64,000 nt of DNA from Psychrobacter luti (GTDB lineage Bacteria > Pseudomonadota > Gammaproteobacteria > Pseudomonadales > Moraxellaceae): contig NZ_JACHXL010000001.1 in the NCBI RefSeq assembly GCF_014192115.1, forward strand, positions 1,045,169 to 1,109,168, read 5' to 3'. The translations under genes and the position numbers were made by a program. Position 1 is the first letter of the stretch; each line of letters opens with the position of its first letter. The notes under the pieces are model-generated. The model made no database searches. It was not told where the DNA came from and worked only from the letters and a program-made list of their open reading frames with translations. Positions 18,786 through 28,044 of this stretch are shown in pieces.

Positions 18786-19115
18786 ATGAGTATCGACCTT
18801 AAAGCTGCCAAACAAGAATTATTAAAACTCAAAGAAGAATATGAGACTCGTATCGATAAAATCGAGGATCATATCCAAAACCCGCAAGATGACCTCAATG
18901 AACATTGGGAAGATCAAGCCATCTCTTATCGTCAAAATGACATGCGCACAAATTTAATGGGCGAAGCACGTCAAAGTTTAGTCTATGTTGAAAACGCCCT
19001 AAGCCGTATTGAAAACGGCACTTACGGTGAATGTGAAGTATGTGGTGAGAAAATTGAAGAGCAACGCTTGCAGGCGTTACCTTATGCGACCCTTTGTATG
19101 GAACACGCTGAGTGA
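18786..19115 (+). CDS. DksA/TraR-family zinc-finger protein with CxxC-CxxH ligands
   Basis: The 109-residue protein has an N-terminal coiled-coil region (residues 5-75) and a C-terminal TraR/DksA-type finger. The zinc ligands appear to be Cys83, Cys86, Cys104 and His107: the last pair reads CMEH rather than the CxxC of classical DksA. It lacks the long N-terminal part of DksA (151 residues in E. coli), so it is a short family member like those of unknown role. Family members bind in the secondary channel of RNA polymerase; whether this one does is not established. The start ATG follows GGAG. It is flanked by pgk, divergent, and thiE, convergent. Confidence 0.85.
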   Translation: MSIDLKAAKQELLKLKEEYETRIDKIEDHIQNPQDDLNEHWEDQAISYRQNDMRTNLMGEARQSLVYVENALSRIENGTYGECEVCGEKIEEQRLQALPYATLCMEHAE

Positions 19116-19153
19116 TACTTCATTGTTATCTCTAAATCAACCGTTTATACCGC

Positions 19154-19825
19154 TTATACCGCAGGCGCACACCAAGTATCGAGCGCCTGCTGCCACTGCT
19201 GACAACGCGCAGCGATTTGCTGCATGGGTAAGTCCATAATATCTCCAACGACTGCCACATAAGCAATCGGCAAACCTGCCAGCTCAACGATATTTTCTGC
19301 GCTCAACCCACCAATCACACACATATTGATCCCTTGCTGACAGCCATCAATAAGCTGCTGGCGTGAGATGATATTGGCATTGGGCTTGGTGTTTGAGGCA
19401 AAAACTGCCCCCATCGCCGCATAGCTTGCACCCTCTTTTTTGGCTTCTTTGACTAAATCCACATCACCATGACAAGTACGACCAATAGTCTGTTTAGGCG
19501 CAAGTTGACGTTTGGCATCATTAATATCGCCATCTTGCTGACCCAAATGCACACCAACACCCAGTTTTTCAGCAAGTTTTATATCATCATTGATGACCAC
19601 CGGAACATCATAGGTCTTTGCCAAACGGACTATTTGCACCGCTTCATCATAGAGTTTTGCGGCGCCATCAGGCAGCTTTAAAGTCTTTTTACGGCGGATT
19701 TGTAAGAGCGCTATCAACCCTGTCGCGAATGCTGCTTCTAGCTTGGCATATAAAACTGGGAACTCGTCGTCATTGGTAAGTAAGTATAGTTTGGGAGCTC
19801 GCGTAACAGTCAATGCTTGAGTCAT
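19154..19825 (-). CDS. thiE: Thiamine phosphate synthase (ThiE/TenI fold)
   Basis: The 223-residue TIM-barrel protein matches ThiE, which joins the HMP-pyrophosphate and thiazole-phosphate moieties to form thiamine phosphate. Motifs seen are LLQIRRK, VVINDD, VHLGQQDGD, IGRTCHG (usually IGxSxH), GAVFASNTKPNA and IGGLSAENI. Those changes from the consensus leave a small chance that it is a TenI-like paralogue. AGGAAA precedes the start ATG. No thiamine riboswitch is visible upstream, where only 37 bases separate it from the next gene's terminator. Confidence 0.75.
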   Translation of the reverse strand: MTQALTVTRAPKLYLLTNDDEFPVLYAKLEAAFATGLIALLQIRRKKTLKLPDGAAKLYDEAVQIVRLAKTYDVPVVINDDIKLAEKLGVGVHLGQQDGDINDAKRQLAPKQTIGRTCHGDVDLVKEAKKEGASYAAMGAVFASNTKPNANIISRQQLIDGCQQGINMCVIGGLSAENIVELAGLPIAYVAVVGDIMDLPMQQIAARCQQWQQALDTWCAPAV

Positions 19826-19862
19826 ATAGTTTTCCTAAAGCGCATCCTAAATTCAACACAAT

Positions 19863-19895
19863 AAAAAGGCTGTTATATCGCATAACAGCCTTTTT
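19863..19895 (-). terminator. Terminator downstream of the PBP7-type gene
   Basis: AAAAAGGCTGTTAT and ATAACAGCCTTTTT are perfect arms around a 5-base loop, with T-runs on both strands. Confidence 0.9.
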
Positions 19896-19916
19896 ATAAA
19901 CATTAAAACAGCAAGC

Positions 19917-21026
19917 CTACACTGTACGGCGAGTCGCTAAACTGTTTAGAATGTTTTTGGCATCACCCCAACGCGTCGCTGAGCTGTTCGCGCCTAAAAT
20001 CACAATAATCGCAGGACGATTATTAACGCGTGTTTCCATCACGACGCAACGACCAGCTTCATTGATAAAGCCTGTTTTTGAGATACCAATAGGATAGCTA
20101 CCATCACGTACTAAGCTGCTTGTGTTATTGGCTTTATAAGTACGGTTGCCACTTGAGAAGTTAGAGACATAAAAGTCGTAGCTTTTGGTGGTAGAAAAAC
20201 GACGAATGACATCGTAGTTACCAGCAGCACGCACCATTTTGACTAAATCATTTGATGAAGCTACGTTACGCTTATCAAGACCGGTTGGATCACCGAAGAA
20301 CGCAGTGGTCATACCCAAGTCTTGCGCTTTGCGATTCATCGCACGAATAAAGGCGCTATAACCACCTGGATAATTACGCGCTAGACTTTTTGCTGCTGGG
20401 TTTTCTGATTTCATCAATGCCATCAATAACATCTCAGCACGGTTTAAACGGTCGCCTGACTTCAGGTTTGAGCTGGCGCGTTTAGGACCGACAAAGTCTT
20501 CGGGGTCAAGTGTGAGCTCTTCACGCATGTCAAGACCGGCATCTAACACTACCATCGCCGTCATAACTTTGGTGATACTGGCCATTGGACGGGCAATATC
20601 AGCGTCTTTTTCGTAGATAGATTCGCCTGTTTCAGCATCGATGACCGCAACACTGCGCGAATCGGTGCTGATTGGAATCATACTACTACTGCCAAAACTG
20701 CCACGGTAGGTGGTGTTATAGCTGTTGGCATTAGTCGTATTGTTAAAGCTGTTATTACTACTACCAAACGTACGGGTATTGGTAATATTGGTGGTACCAT
20801 GACCGTTATCTACTTTTTTAATCGCCGAGCCGCTATTACTATTATTGGCTTTATACATGATGCTGCGAGCTTCGGACAGGCTATCAGCACCGCCCCAGCT
20901 CACGCGAGCGCTAGACTCTGAGCTAGAACCACCATTAATTGTAAGTGCGGCTTGTGCAACACTGCCCAAACTCAATGAAATCATAGCAGCGATTAATTGC
21001 TGTTTGGTTAATGGTAGTTGCTTCAT
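19917..21026 (-). CDS. pbpG: D-alanyl-D-alanine endopeptidase (PBP7/PbpG-like, S11 family)
   Basis: The 369-residue periplasmic serine peptidase has a signal peptide (MKQLPLTKQQLIAAMISL to SVAQA, cleavage near residue 27) and the S11 catalytic triad motifs SITK (150-153), SEN (207-209) and KTG (317-319). PBP7-type enzymes cut D-Ala-mDAP cross-links in peptidoglycan. Residues 55-116, before the catalytic domain, are Asn/Ser/Thr/Gly-rich and probably disordered. The ATG at 21026 is chosen because AGGAGG stands five bases upstream; an in-frame start at 21092 would push 22 residues ahead of the signal peptide. Confidence 0.87.
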   Translation of the reverse strand: MKQLPLTKQQLIAAMISLSLGSVAQAALTINGGSSSESSARVSWGGADSLSEARSIMYKANNSNSGSAIKKVDNGHGTTNITNTRTFGSSNNSFNNTTNANSYNTTYRGSFGSSSMIPISTDSRSVAVIDAETGESIYEKDADIARPMASITKVMTAMVVLDAGLDMREELTLDPEDFVGPKRASSNLKSGDRLNRAEMLLMALMKSENPAAKSLARNYPGGYSAFIRAMNRKAQDLGMTTAFFGDPTGLDKRNVASSNDLVKMVRAAGNYDVIRRFSTTKSYDFYVSNFSSGNRTYKANNTSSLVRDGSYPIGISKTGFINEAGRCVVMETRVNNRPAIIVILGANSSATRWGDAKNILNSLATRRTV

Positions 21027-21489
21027 TATGCCTCCTGCTGCCGCGCTGCCATTAGTTAGGGAGTCAGTTACATACTCACTAACAGCAACCACGTACGTAG
21101 CGTTTATGGATGTGTTTGTAGATACTCACATAGAGTTTTTGTATTTTTAGTGTATCATGGTTTGCATTTAAGTTTAATCTACTAAATCAATTAGATGTCA
21201 TTTTTTAGCCACGTTCAAACTTTACTACATTTACTTTATATTACAGCAATACTTATTAACACTGGCGCAATATAGCATTACATTTAAGCCTATAACCTCT
21301 TAATTGCAAGGTTAATATTAAACTATGACGCTTAATATGATGGTCTTTGTTAATTGATAAATTTATGGTAGCAATTTTTTAGAGTATTTCAATAAAGCAA
21401 TACAATAAAGCACCCAAAAATAAGACACGCTAAACAGCTTAACATTAGCTGTGCACCCTTTATTTTGACAGATAGAAAAGAGTACAACT
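21027..21489. other. Divergent intergenic region pbpG / gacA
   Basis: About 460 AT-rich bases lie between the divergent PBP7-type and GacA-like genes. It should hold both promoters. I see no gene or strong secondary structure. Confidence 0.5.
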
Positions 21490-22125
21490 ATGATTCGAGT
21501 ATTAGTAGTAGATGATCATGATTTGGTGCGAATGGGCATTAGCCGTATGTTGGCAGATAGTGCTGATATCGAAGTCGTAGGCGAAGCAGATAGCGGCGAT
21601 ATGGCGATTAAAATGGCAAAACAGCTACGCCCCGATGTGATATTACTGGATGTCAATATGCCCAATATTGGTGGTCTTGAAGCAACCAAACGCTTGGTTC
21701 AGCTAGATATGGGTATCAAGATATTGGCCGTCAGCAGTATGTCAGCGCAGCCTTATCCTTCCATGCTTATCAAAGCGGGCGTTAATGGTTATATTACCAA
21801 AGGTACGCCGCTCGATGAGATGATACGTGCGGTCAAAAAAATCTATCAAGGTGGGCGCTACTTTAGCCAAGACGTCGCCGAACAATTGGCGGACGTACTT
21901 TTATCTGATAATGCCAAATCGCCTTTTGACTTATTAAGTGACCGCGAAAAACAAGTCGCCATGATGGTGGTCAATTGCCAAAGTCCGCAGCAAATCGCTG
22001 ATCAGTTATTTGTCAGTGTTAAAACCATCAATACTTATCGTTATCGTATTTATGAAAAAGTCGGTGTCGATAGCGATGTGAAATTGACCCATCTGGCCAT
22101 TCGTCATGGTCTTATTCAACCGTAA
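21490..22125 (+). CDS. gacA: NarL/LuxR-type response regulator, GacA-like
   Basis: The 211-residue protein has an N-terminal receiver (phospho-acceptor Asp54 in LLDVNMP, acidic pocket DDH near residue 9, conserved Lys in TKGTP) and a C-terminal LuxR-type HTH (LLSDREKQVAMMV to SVKTINTYRYRIYEKVGV). The opening MIRVLVVDDHDLVRMGISRML is close to GacA/UvrY. GacA regulators answer to GacS/BarA kinases and switch on CsrA/RsmA-titrating small RNAs. No kinase gene of that type is adjacent: the next gene is pilS. The kinase at 44.5-46.5 kb is a possible partner, by inference only. Confidence 0.82.
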   Translation: MIRVLVVDDHDLVRMGISRMLADSADIEVVGEADSGDMAIKMAKQLRPDVILLDVNMPNIGGLEATKRLVQLDMGIKILAVSSMSAQPYPSMLIKAGVNGYITKGTPLDEMIRAVKKIYQGGRYFSQDVAEQLADVLLSDNAKSPFDLLSDREKQVAMMVVNCQSPQQIADQLFVSVKTINTYRYRIYEKVGVDSDVKLTHLAIRHGLIQP

Positions 22126-22130
22126 GTTAC

Positions 22131-22172
22131 TAAGCATAAATTGCTAAGCGTAAATTGCTAAGTCTAGTAAGC
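22131..22172. repeat. 14-base degenerate tandem repeat between gacA and pilS
   Basis: Three units read TAAGCATAAATTGC (22131), TAAGCGTAAATTGC (22145) and TAAGTCTAGTAAGC (22159). The first two differ by one base. It begins 6 bases after the gacA stop codon. Confidence 0.7.
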
Positions 22173-22215
22173 AACTCCCCTTCTATTATGTTTAACTTAA
22201 AAGGCTTTAGAGCCA

Positions 22216-24090
22216 GTGAAAACTTTAAAGCCTATGAAACCTCTAAAGCCTGTGCAATCGTTAAAATCCAAGCAAGATGAGCAGCATGAGAAATCTGCTA
22301 CTAGCCTTATAGCCGCTATTATGGATTATTTGCAGCGCGATGATACTTTGCCGGTGCCGCAGCTGCGTAGATTGGGTTTGATCTATAGCAGCTATCGCTT
22401 TATCGTCAGCCTGTTTTCTATGCTGATGGTCTATATCACTGTACGCTCTAGCGATGACGCCTCACTACCGAGTTTTTTGCAGCAAACCGCACTCAGCTTT
22501 TACGTCCTGCTGAGCCTGATTTTACTTGGTTTATTTTACGTCGTGACCAAGCATCTGCGGCGACAGCTGGCTTTTGGCTTAGTAGTAGATGTCATCATTT
22601 TAAGCTTATTACTTTATACTGCTGGTGCGCCCGATTTGCAGTTGACCATGCTATATATGGTGGTGGTCGCCGCCAGCTTTATGCTTTTACATAGCTCGCA
22701 AGCACTTATTATTACTTTGCTTGCGATTATATTTGTTATCTACCAGCAGTTTTTTTATGCCATTGCCAATAGTATGAGTTTGGCAAATCTGGGTGACGCG
22801 CTACTGATGTCTGCCAGCTTTTTAGCTGTTGGAGGCTTAAGTTGGTCAATCTCACAGCGTTTGGTCCAGCTTGAAAAAGTAGCAGCAAGCCACGCCAAAG
22901 AAGTCGAACGCTTAAACGTCATTAATCAAGAAGTCATCACGCAAATGGTGAATGGCGTTATCGTCATTGACTGTAAGCATGTTGTGTTGGCAAACCTTGC
23001 CGCCTATCAGCTGCTTAGCATCTCAAACCCTTCCCCACTAGCGATGACAGAGGCGGTCGATACCAGTCACATGCTAAAGATGCTAAGCACGACAGCGAAA
23101 AAAGCGCCACACTATGATGATAACCAACCTGTAAACGATAACCAACCTGTATCTGATTTTCAGCAGCAGCTACGCGCAAAACATCTGCAACTACTCGAAG
23201 CCTGCTTATCGGTAGAAGCTGGGCAATCTCGCACTTTTATTTATGAGTTACCAGCGGTGGCCAATGTTTCAGTCGTCGGTAAGCTGCGTGTCGAGATTAT
23301 TCCTTTAAAAGATGACAGCAAGCTAATCATATTAGAAGATTTACGCCGTGAACAAGCCAGCGCACAGCAATTAAAATTGGCGTCTTTAGGACAACTTACC
23401 GCTAGTATTGCGCATGAAATAAGAAATCCCTTGGCAGCTATTTCCCAAGCCAGCCAATTATTGATAGAAGATATTGAAGAAAGCCAGACAACAAATAACG
23501 ATGTAAGCGAAACTGATGCAATGGCGGGCAACCATGAGCTATATAAAATGATATTTACGCAGACCAAGCGCGTCAATCGCATTATTGAAGATGTCTTAAA
23601 GCTGTCTCGTCAGCATACTGCGAATCAACAAATGATTGTTCTTGCGGATTGGATGCCAACATTTTTAAACAATTACTTTCAAGGTCATGATGTTTTTTTA
23701 CACAGCCATACGCAGCCGACAATCTCCTTTGACACTCACCAGTTAGAGCAGATTCTTATCAATTTAGTTAACAATGGTTTACGCCATAGCAGCTATGCCC
23801 ACCCTCATGCTATTGTGGAAATCGAGATTTATTGTGCTGATAACGATGTTATAATTGACGTGTTAGATGATGGTACGGGCGTTAGTAATGCGGATTTTAA
23901 CCATTTGTTTAATCCGTTTTTTACCACCGATAAAGCTGGCACAGGTTTGGGATTATATTTATCACAAGCGTTCTGTGAGGCCAATCATGCGCGCTTGCTT
24001 TATATTCCAGAACATAAAAAAACCTGCTTCCGTTTGATTGCGCCCGCCATTCAACATGAAGTCTTTGACAGTAAAAATGAAAGCATATAG
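22216..24090 (+). CDS. pilS: Sensor histidine kinase PilS
   Basis: The 624-residue kinase has six predicted membrane segments (roughly 61-78, 92-111, 118-137, 143-160, 162-182, 195-211). A PAS-like region follows, then HisKA with the phospho-accepting His400 in ASIAHEIRNPLAA, then HATPase motifs (NLVNNGLRHS, DDGTGV, GTGLGLYL). This is the PilS layout; PilS phosphorylates PilR to control pilin transcription. The first 40 residues are a Lys/Pro-rich repetitive leader (KPMKPLKPV) not found in pseudomonad PilS, so the GTG start at 22216 is uncertain and a later start is possible. A DNQPV repeat occurs near 302-312. pilR follows 153 bases downstream. Confidence 0.87.
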   Translation: MKTLKPMKPLKPVQSLKSKQDEQHEKSATSLIAAIMDYLQRDDTLPVPQLRRLGLIYSSYRFIVSLFSMLMVYITVRSSDDASLPSFLQQTALSFYVLLSLILLGLFYVVTKHLRRQLAFGLVVDVIILSLLLYTAGAPDLQLTMLYMVVVAASFMLLHSSQALIITLLAIIFVIYQQFFYAIANSMSLANLGDALLMSASFLAVGGLSWSISQRLVQLEKVAASHAKEVERLNVINQEVITQMVNGVIVIDCKHVVLANLAAYQLLSISNPSPLAMTEAVDTSHMLKMLSTTAKKAPHYDDNQPVNDNQPVSDFQQQLRAKHLQLLEACLSVEAGQSRTFIYELPAVANVSVVGKLRVEIIPLKDDSKLIILEDLRREQASAQQLKLASLGQLTASIAHEIRNPLAAISQASQLLIEDIEESQTTNNDVSETDAMAGNHELYKMIFTQTKRVNRIIEDVLKLSRQHTANQQMIVLADWMPTFLNNYFQGHDVFLHSHTQPTISFDTHQLEQILINLVNNGLRHSSYAHPHAIVEIEIYCADNDVIIDVLDDGTGVSNADFNHLFNPFFTTDKAGTGLGLYLSQAFCEANHARLLYIPEHKKTCFRLIAPAIQHEVFDSKNESI

Positions 24091-24199
24091 GAAGCGTTTG
24101 CCTAATAATTGAAAACCTATAAATGTTTTATAAACGCTACTATTTATGCACTATAAACTTTGATACGATGATTTTTTAATACCTTTTTAACACCCTTGT

Positions 24200-24235
24200 A
24201 GTACTTGAAGACAATGAAGTACTTGAAAACAATGA
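24200..24235. repeat. 18-base tandem duplication just upstream of pilR
   Basis: AGTACTTGAAGACAATGA (24200-24217) is followed directly by AGTACTTGAAAACAATGA (24218-24235), with one mismatch. The second copy abuts the pilR ribosome-binding region, so the duplication changes the 5' untranslated region. Confidence 0.85.
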
Positions 24236-24243
24236 GATGATGT

Positions 24244-25965
24244 ATGACCACAACCGCGCTAGTCGTTGATGACGAAGTAGATTTATGCCGCTTGATGCAA
24301 ATCACGTTGACCAAGATGGGCATCAAAAGTGATGTGGCCTATACTTTGTCGCAAGCCAAATCCTATTGGCAAGAAAATGACTATGATTTTTGTTTAACCG
24401 ATTTAAAGCTACCTGATGGTTCAGGGTTAGAGTTGGTTAAGCACATTAGCGGCAGCTCAACGACGCCTATTGCGGTGATTACGGCACACGGTAGTATGGA
24501 TTTGGCGATTGAAGCGTTAAAGCTAGGCGCTTTTGATTTCGTGAATAAACCGCTTGAGCTGCCCCGCCTGCGTCAACTGGTTGAAAGCGCTCTCAAGGTT
24601 ATTCATCAAGATAATGCGGCCAAATTGACACCTGAACGTTCACCTGAGCAGCAAATGCTCGATAGCCGTCTGATTGGCGACTCTGCTGTCATGCATCCGC
24701 TAAAAAATACGATTTTAAAATTGGCGCGCTCACAAGCTCCAGTTTTTTTATCAGGGGCTTCAGGCACTGGTAAAGAAGTGGTGGCGCGCTTGATTCATGA
24801 TTTAAGCCCGCGTCGAGATGGAAGCTTTGTACCCGTCAACTGTGGAGCAATACCGTCAGAGCTGATGGAGTCGGAATTTTTTGGTCATAAAAAAGGCAGC
24901 TTTACTGGCGCTGTTGCCGATAAACAAGGACTGTTTCAACAAGCCGATGGCGGCACTCTATTTTTAGATGAGGTCGCTGACTTGCCATTAGCGATGCAGG
25001 TTAAATTACTGCGCGCTATTCAAGAGAAAACGGTACGAGCCATCGGTGATACCAAAGAGGTACCAGTCGATATTCGTATCTTGTCGGCAACCCATAAGGA
25101 TTTGAATCAGCTGGTACAGGTAGGGAGTTTCCGCCAAGATTTGTATTATCGTATTAATGTGATTGAGCTTAAACTGCCAACGCTTAACGCGCGTCGTGAT
25201 GATATCCCTGTATTGGCCAAGCACTTTTTGGCACTCATCGCCGATGAATGGCAATTGGAGTCGCCGCCTTTACTGACTGACAATGCTTGCGCGCGCCTGC
25301 AACATCATGATTTTGCTGGTAATGTTCGGGAGTTGCGTAACGTCCTTGAGCGCGCGGTCACCTTGGCAGAAACGTCGACTATCGATGCCAGTCATTTAGG
25401 TCTACCTGATTTTGATAGCCACCAAGAAGTGATAACCTCTGCAAGTCAAAATATCAGTACCAATAAAGCGAGCATCTCGAACGCCTCTGTTTCAAATAAA
25501 AGTGAAAGCTCAGTAGCTGACTCAATACAAGATAATTCCATAAAAAGTAAGATAGAAACAGACAGCACGCAACAAGCAAAAACTAATATACATCCTTATC
25601 GAACTACCATTCAGCATTATCCTTCCATGAATACAAGCTCAACGAGCACGCGCTCAGCAGAAAATACCGAAAAACTTGCTAATAAATCAATGGCTAGTAG
25701 TTTAGATGCGTCAACCATCAATCAAGTTGATGAGCAGGACAGTGTAAGTAAAGCAGTGAATATAGAAGATGTTGCGACTGGTCAATTACCCGCCCAAGGG
25801 TTAGAGCATTATCTACAAGAACAAGAAAAACGGCTTATTATTACGGCTCTTAAGCAAACAAACTGGAATAAGACCCAAGCGGCTGAATTACTGGGTACAA
25901 CTTTTCGCTCTTTACGCTATCGCATGACCAAGCTAGAGATTGCTGAAGATCAGTCTGAATCATAA
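24244..25965 (+). CDS. pilR: Sigma-54-dependent response regulator PilR with expanded linker
   Basis: The 573-residue NtrC-family activator has a receiver (Asp53 in LTDLKLPDG), a AAA+ sigma-54 interaction domain (Walker A GASGTGKE 171-178, GSFTGA loop 218-223, Walker B LFLDEVADLP) and a C-terminal Fis-type HTH (about 520-567, NKTQAAELLG). Pseudomonad PilR is about 445 residues. The excess is a Ser/Asn/Thr-rich linker at about 391-515, between the AAA+ domain and the HTH. PilR normally activates pilA from a sigma-54 promoter; pilA is not in this window. The start ATG at 24244 lies right after an 18-base tandem duplication. Confidence 0.9.
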   Translation: MTTTALVVDDEVDLCRLMQITLTKMGIKSDVAYTLSQAKSYWQENDYDFCLTDLKLPDGSGLELVKHISGSSTTPIAVITAHGSMDLAIEALKLGAFDFVNKPLELPRLRQLVESALKVIHQDNAAKLTPERSPEQQMLDSRLIGDSAVMHPLKNTILKLARSQAPVFLSGASGTGKEVVARLIHDLSPRRDGSFVPVNCGAIPSELMESEFFGHKKGSFTGAVADKQGLFQQADGGTLFLDEVADLPLAMQVKLLRAIQEKTVRAIGDTKEVPVDIRILSATHKDLNQLVQVGSFRQDLYYRINVIELKLPTLNARRDDIPVLAKHFLALIADEWQLESPPLLTDNACARLQHHDFAGNVRELRNVLERAVTLAETSTIDASHLGLPDFDSHQEVITSASQNISTNKASISNASVSNKSESSVADSIQDNSIKSKIETDSTQQAKTNIHPYRTTIQHYPSMNTSSTSTRSAENTEKLANKSMASSLDASTINQVDEQDSVSKAVNIEDVATGQLPAQGLEHYLQEQEKRLIITALKQTNWNKTQAAELLGTTFRSLRYRMTKLEIAEDQSES

Positions 25966-26012
25966 ATACTAGTAAATATTGAAGCGATGCCTCAATTTAA
26001 ACTCCACTTAAA

Positions 26013-27650
26013 TTAAAGTTTATCTTTAGCAGTCGGCTTATCAATCACATGGTCGATCACAGTATTGTTTTGAGTGACTTTCTTTTTAATCGTTTCATCT
26101 TTAATAATCTTATCTTGCTTAACACTGCTGTCTGCTTGTGCCTTACGTACAAAGCGTATACCAGCAGGCAGTGCTTTCTGACTGAGTAAATCAAGCGCCT
26201 GTTGCTCCCATGTGCTCTCATTACCCAAAAACGTCACATCAGGCTCTACCCCAACCCCATCTATTTTTTTACCTAATGCGGTCATATAGTGGGCAACTGT
26301 CAGCTTGACCGCTTGCTCATCATTGAGCGGTATAACGGACTGTACTGAACCCTTACCATAACTGACCTCGCCCAAGATAGTGGCGCGCTTTTGCACTTGC
26401 AAACTACTGGCTAATACCTCGGCAGCTGAGGCTGAATAGCGATTTTGTAAAACTACTACGGGCAATGCTTCTAATAACGCTGCGCCCTGCGTCGATAGCG
26501 TGCGCGAATCACTCTGGCGACCTTTTACTTGTACCACATCAGTATCAGTCATAAACAAGCTGGCAACGCTTACGGCTGACGCCAATACGCCGCCTGGATT
26601 ATCCCGCATATCTAATAATATTCCTGTAACGGGGGCATCTAAATCAATCAAACTTTGCAGTAATTTCTCACGGCTATTGTTTTGAAATGCGGGTAACCTA
26701 ATAATGGCCATACCATCAACAAGTCGAGTTTCAATAATTTGCGGATGATTGTTATTACGCTGCAAAGTCGTGGTGTGTTTACGGCGCCCTGCTTTTGATG
26801 TCACCACATCCACTTGCGTGCCAGCAACCCCTGTCAAAAGTTGCTCGACATCATTACTTTCTTCCTCTTCACCAAGCTTAAACTCATCCACTTGATGCAA
26901 ATAGTCCCCAACGGCAATGCCCTTTTTATCAGCAGGTGAGCCATCAATTACCTCCGTAATCACCCAATACCCTTCTTTTGGCTGATATTGCACCTTTATA
27001 CCGATATCACCGACATCCCCTTCAGTAAAAGCACGCAAATTCTCATAAGCCTCTGCATCCAAAAACTCAGCATGGCTATCAAGCTTGGTCAACATGCCGC
27101 TCATGGCATTATTAAACAATTCTTCATCTTTTACCGCATCTACATATTCACGGCGTACCAAATCAACGACAGCAACAAAGGTTTTTAGAGTTTCAGGAGA
27201 AATGGCGTTTAATGACACCTGCGCCACTTCATCTGGAATGTCAGTATTAATCGCATCTGAACCATTATCCAATGCACTTTCATCAGCGACAGCATCTATC
27301 GAGTCATCAACTTGATCGGCTGATTCTAGCATGTCCGCAATATCTGACAAATGGTCCGCACCATTATCCAGTGGCACATCATCTGCATTAAGACTGATTA
27401 ATTGCAAACTTGAAGTAGGGGTTTTATTATTATTGATTTTACCGCTATTGTTAATAGCTGCTTGGGCAGATAAGTTCACAACGCTTAACCCCAGTAAGCT
27501 TGTGAGAATAGCTGGCTTTAATACATGCGAGCCAATAGATTTAAAGCCAAAAGATTGAGAACTCATGAATCGGGAACTCATAAACAATGTCATCATTGGG
27601 TTTTCCAATCTTTTAAACATCAATAGAGATAAAGAGCTAATAGGACGCAT
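26013..27650 (-). CDS. C-terminal processing peptidase (S41, CtpA-like)
   Basis: The 545-residue protein has a PDZ domain (about 212-300, GIKVQYQPKEGYWV) and an S41 protease domain. The serine motif is in NRYSASAAEVLASS (Ser406/408) and the lysine is Lys433 in YGKGSVQ, with LLDMRDNPGG before them. Enzymes of this family trim C-termini of periplasmic proteins or degrade peptidoglycan hydrolases. The hydrophobic export signal lies unusually deep (about 44-65), after some 40 residues. The outermost ATG is kept because AAGGGG stands eight bases upstream, but a start at one of the inner Mets (19-29) is possible. A Ser/Asp-rich stretch (75-145) precedes the core. It converges on pilR with only 47 bases between. 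Confidence 0.87.
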   Translation of the reverse strand: MRPISSLSLLMFKRLENPMMTLFMSSRFMSSQSFGFKSIGSHVLKPAILTSLLGLSVVNLSAQAAINNSGKINNNKTPTSSLQLISLNADDVPLDNGADHLSDIADMLESADQVDDSIDAVADESALDNGSDAINTDIPDEVAQVSLNAISPETLKTFVAVVDLVRREYVDAVKDEELFNNAMSGMLTKLDSHAEFLDAEAYENLRAFTEGDVGDIGIKVQYQPKEGYWVITEVIDGSPADKKGIAVGDYLHQVDEFKLGEEEESNDVEQLLTGVAGTQVDVVTSKAGRRKHTTTLQRNNNHPQIIETRLVDGMAIIRLPAFQNNSREKLLQSLIDLDAPVTGILLDMRDNPGGVLASAVSVASLFMTDTDVVQVKGRQSDSRTLSTQGAALLEALPVVVLQNRYSASAAEVLASSLQVQKRATILGEVSYGKGSVQSVIPLNDEQAVKLTVAHYMTALGKKIDGVGVEPDVTFLGNESTWEQQALDLLSQKALPAGIRFVRKAQADSSVKQDKIIKDETIKKKVTQNNTVIDHVIDKPTAKDKL

Positions 27651-28044
27651 AAAAGAAACCCCTTAAAAATTTGGTTATTTTGGTTTGGTTATTATTGTTA
27701 TAACTTTGTTAGATATATCAGATTATTATATGGTCATTTATGATTATAAAGTGATTAATAAATGATAGAGTTATTAATCAACAATGTCCGTTAAAATAAC
27801 ACCAAGCTACTACCTTAAACTAGGATAGTATTGCAAATAATTTAGGCAAAATGTATCGGGTAAAACGCATCAAAAACAAAGCAGCAGAAAAGATCGAAAA
27901 AAGCACATAAAAAAAGAGAAGGATAGTAAATATCCCTCCCTCTTTTAAAATGCTTAGCCGTACTAATAAGCTGTTAAAGCCTTACTATTAAGCATTAGTG
28001 ATTAATCATTAGCCATCAAGCATTAATGCTACATGACCGTACTA
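27651..28044. other. Intergenic region gpmI / ctpA-like gene
   Basis: About 390 bases hold the ctpA-like promoter on the minus strand and a terminator for gpmI (27909-27946). Between 27960 and 28030 the sequence repeats short AGCATTA/AGCATTAGT/AGCATTAAT blocks. No gene is seen. Confidence 0.5.
27909..27946 (-). terminator. Hairpin terminator downstream of gpmI
   Basis: AAAAGAG-AAGGATA and TATCC-CTCCCTCTTTT form an imperfect stem, with a T-run after it on the minus strand. It lies about 100 bases past the gpmI stop. Confidence 0.7.

Noticed and set aside
19826..19862. Possible TPP riboswitch upstream of thiE.
   Set aside because: Only 37 bases separate the thiE start from the next terminator and no THI-box sequence is present.
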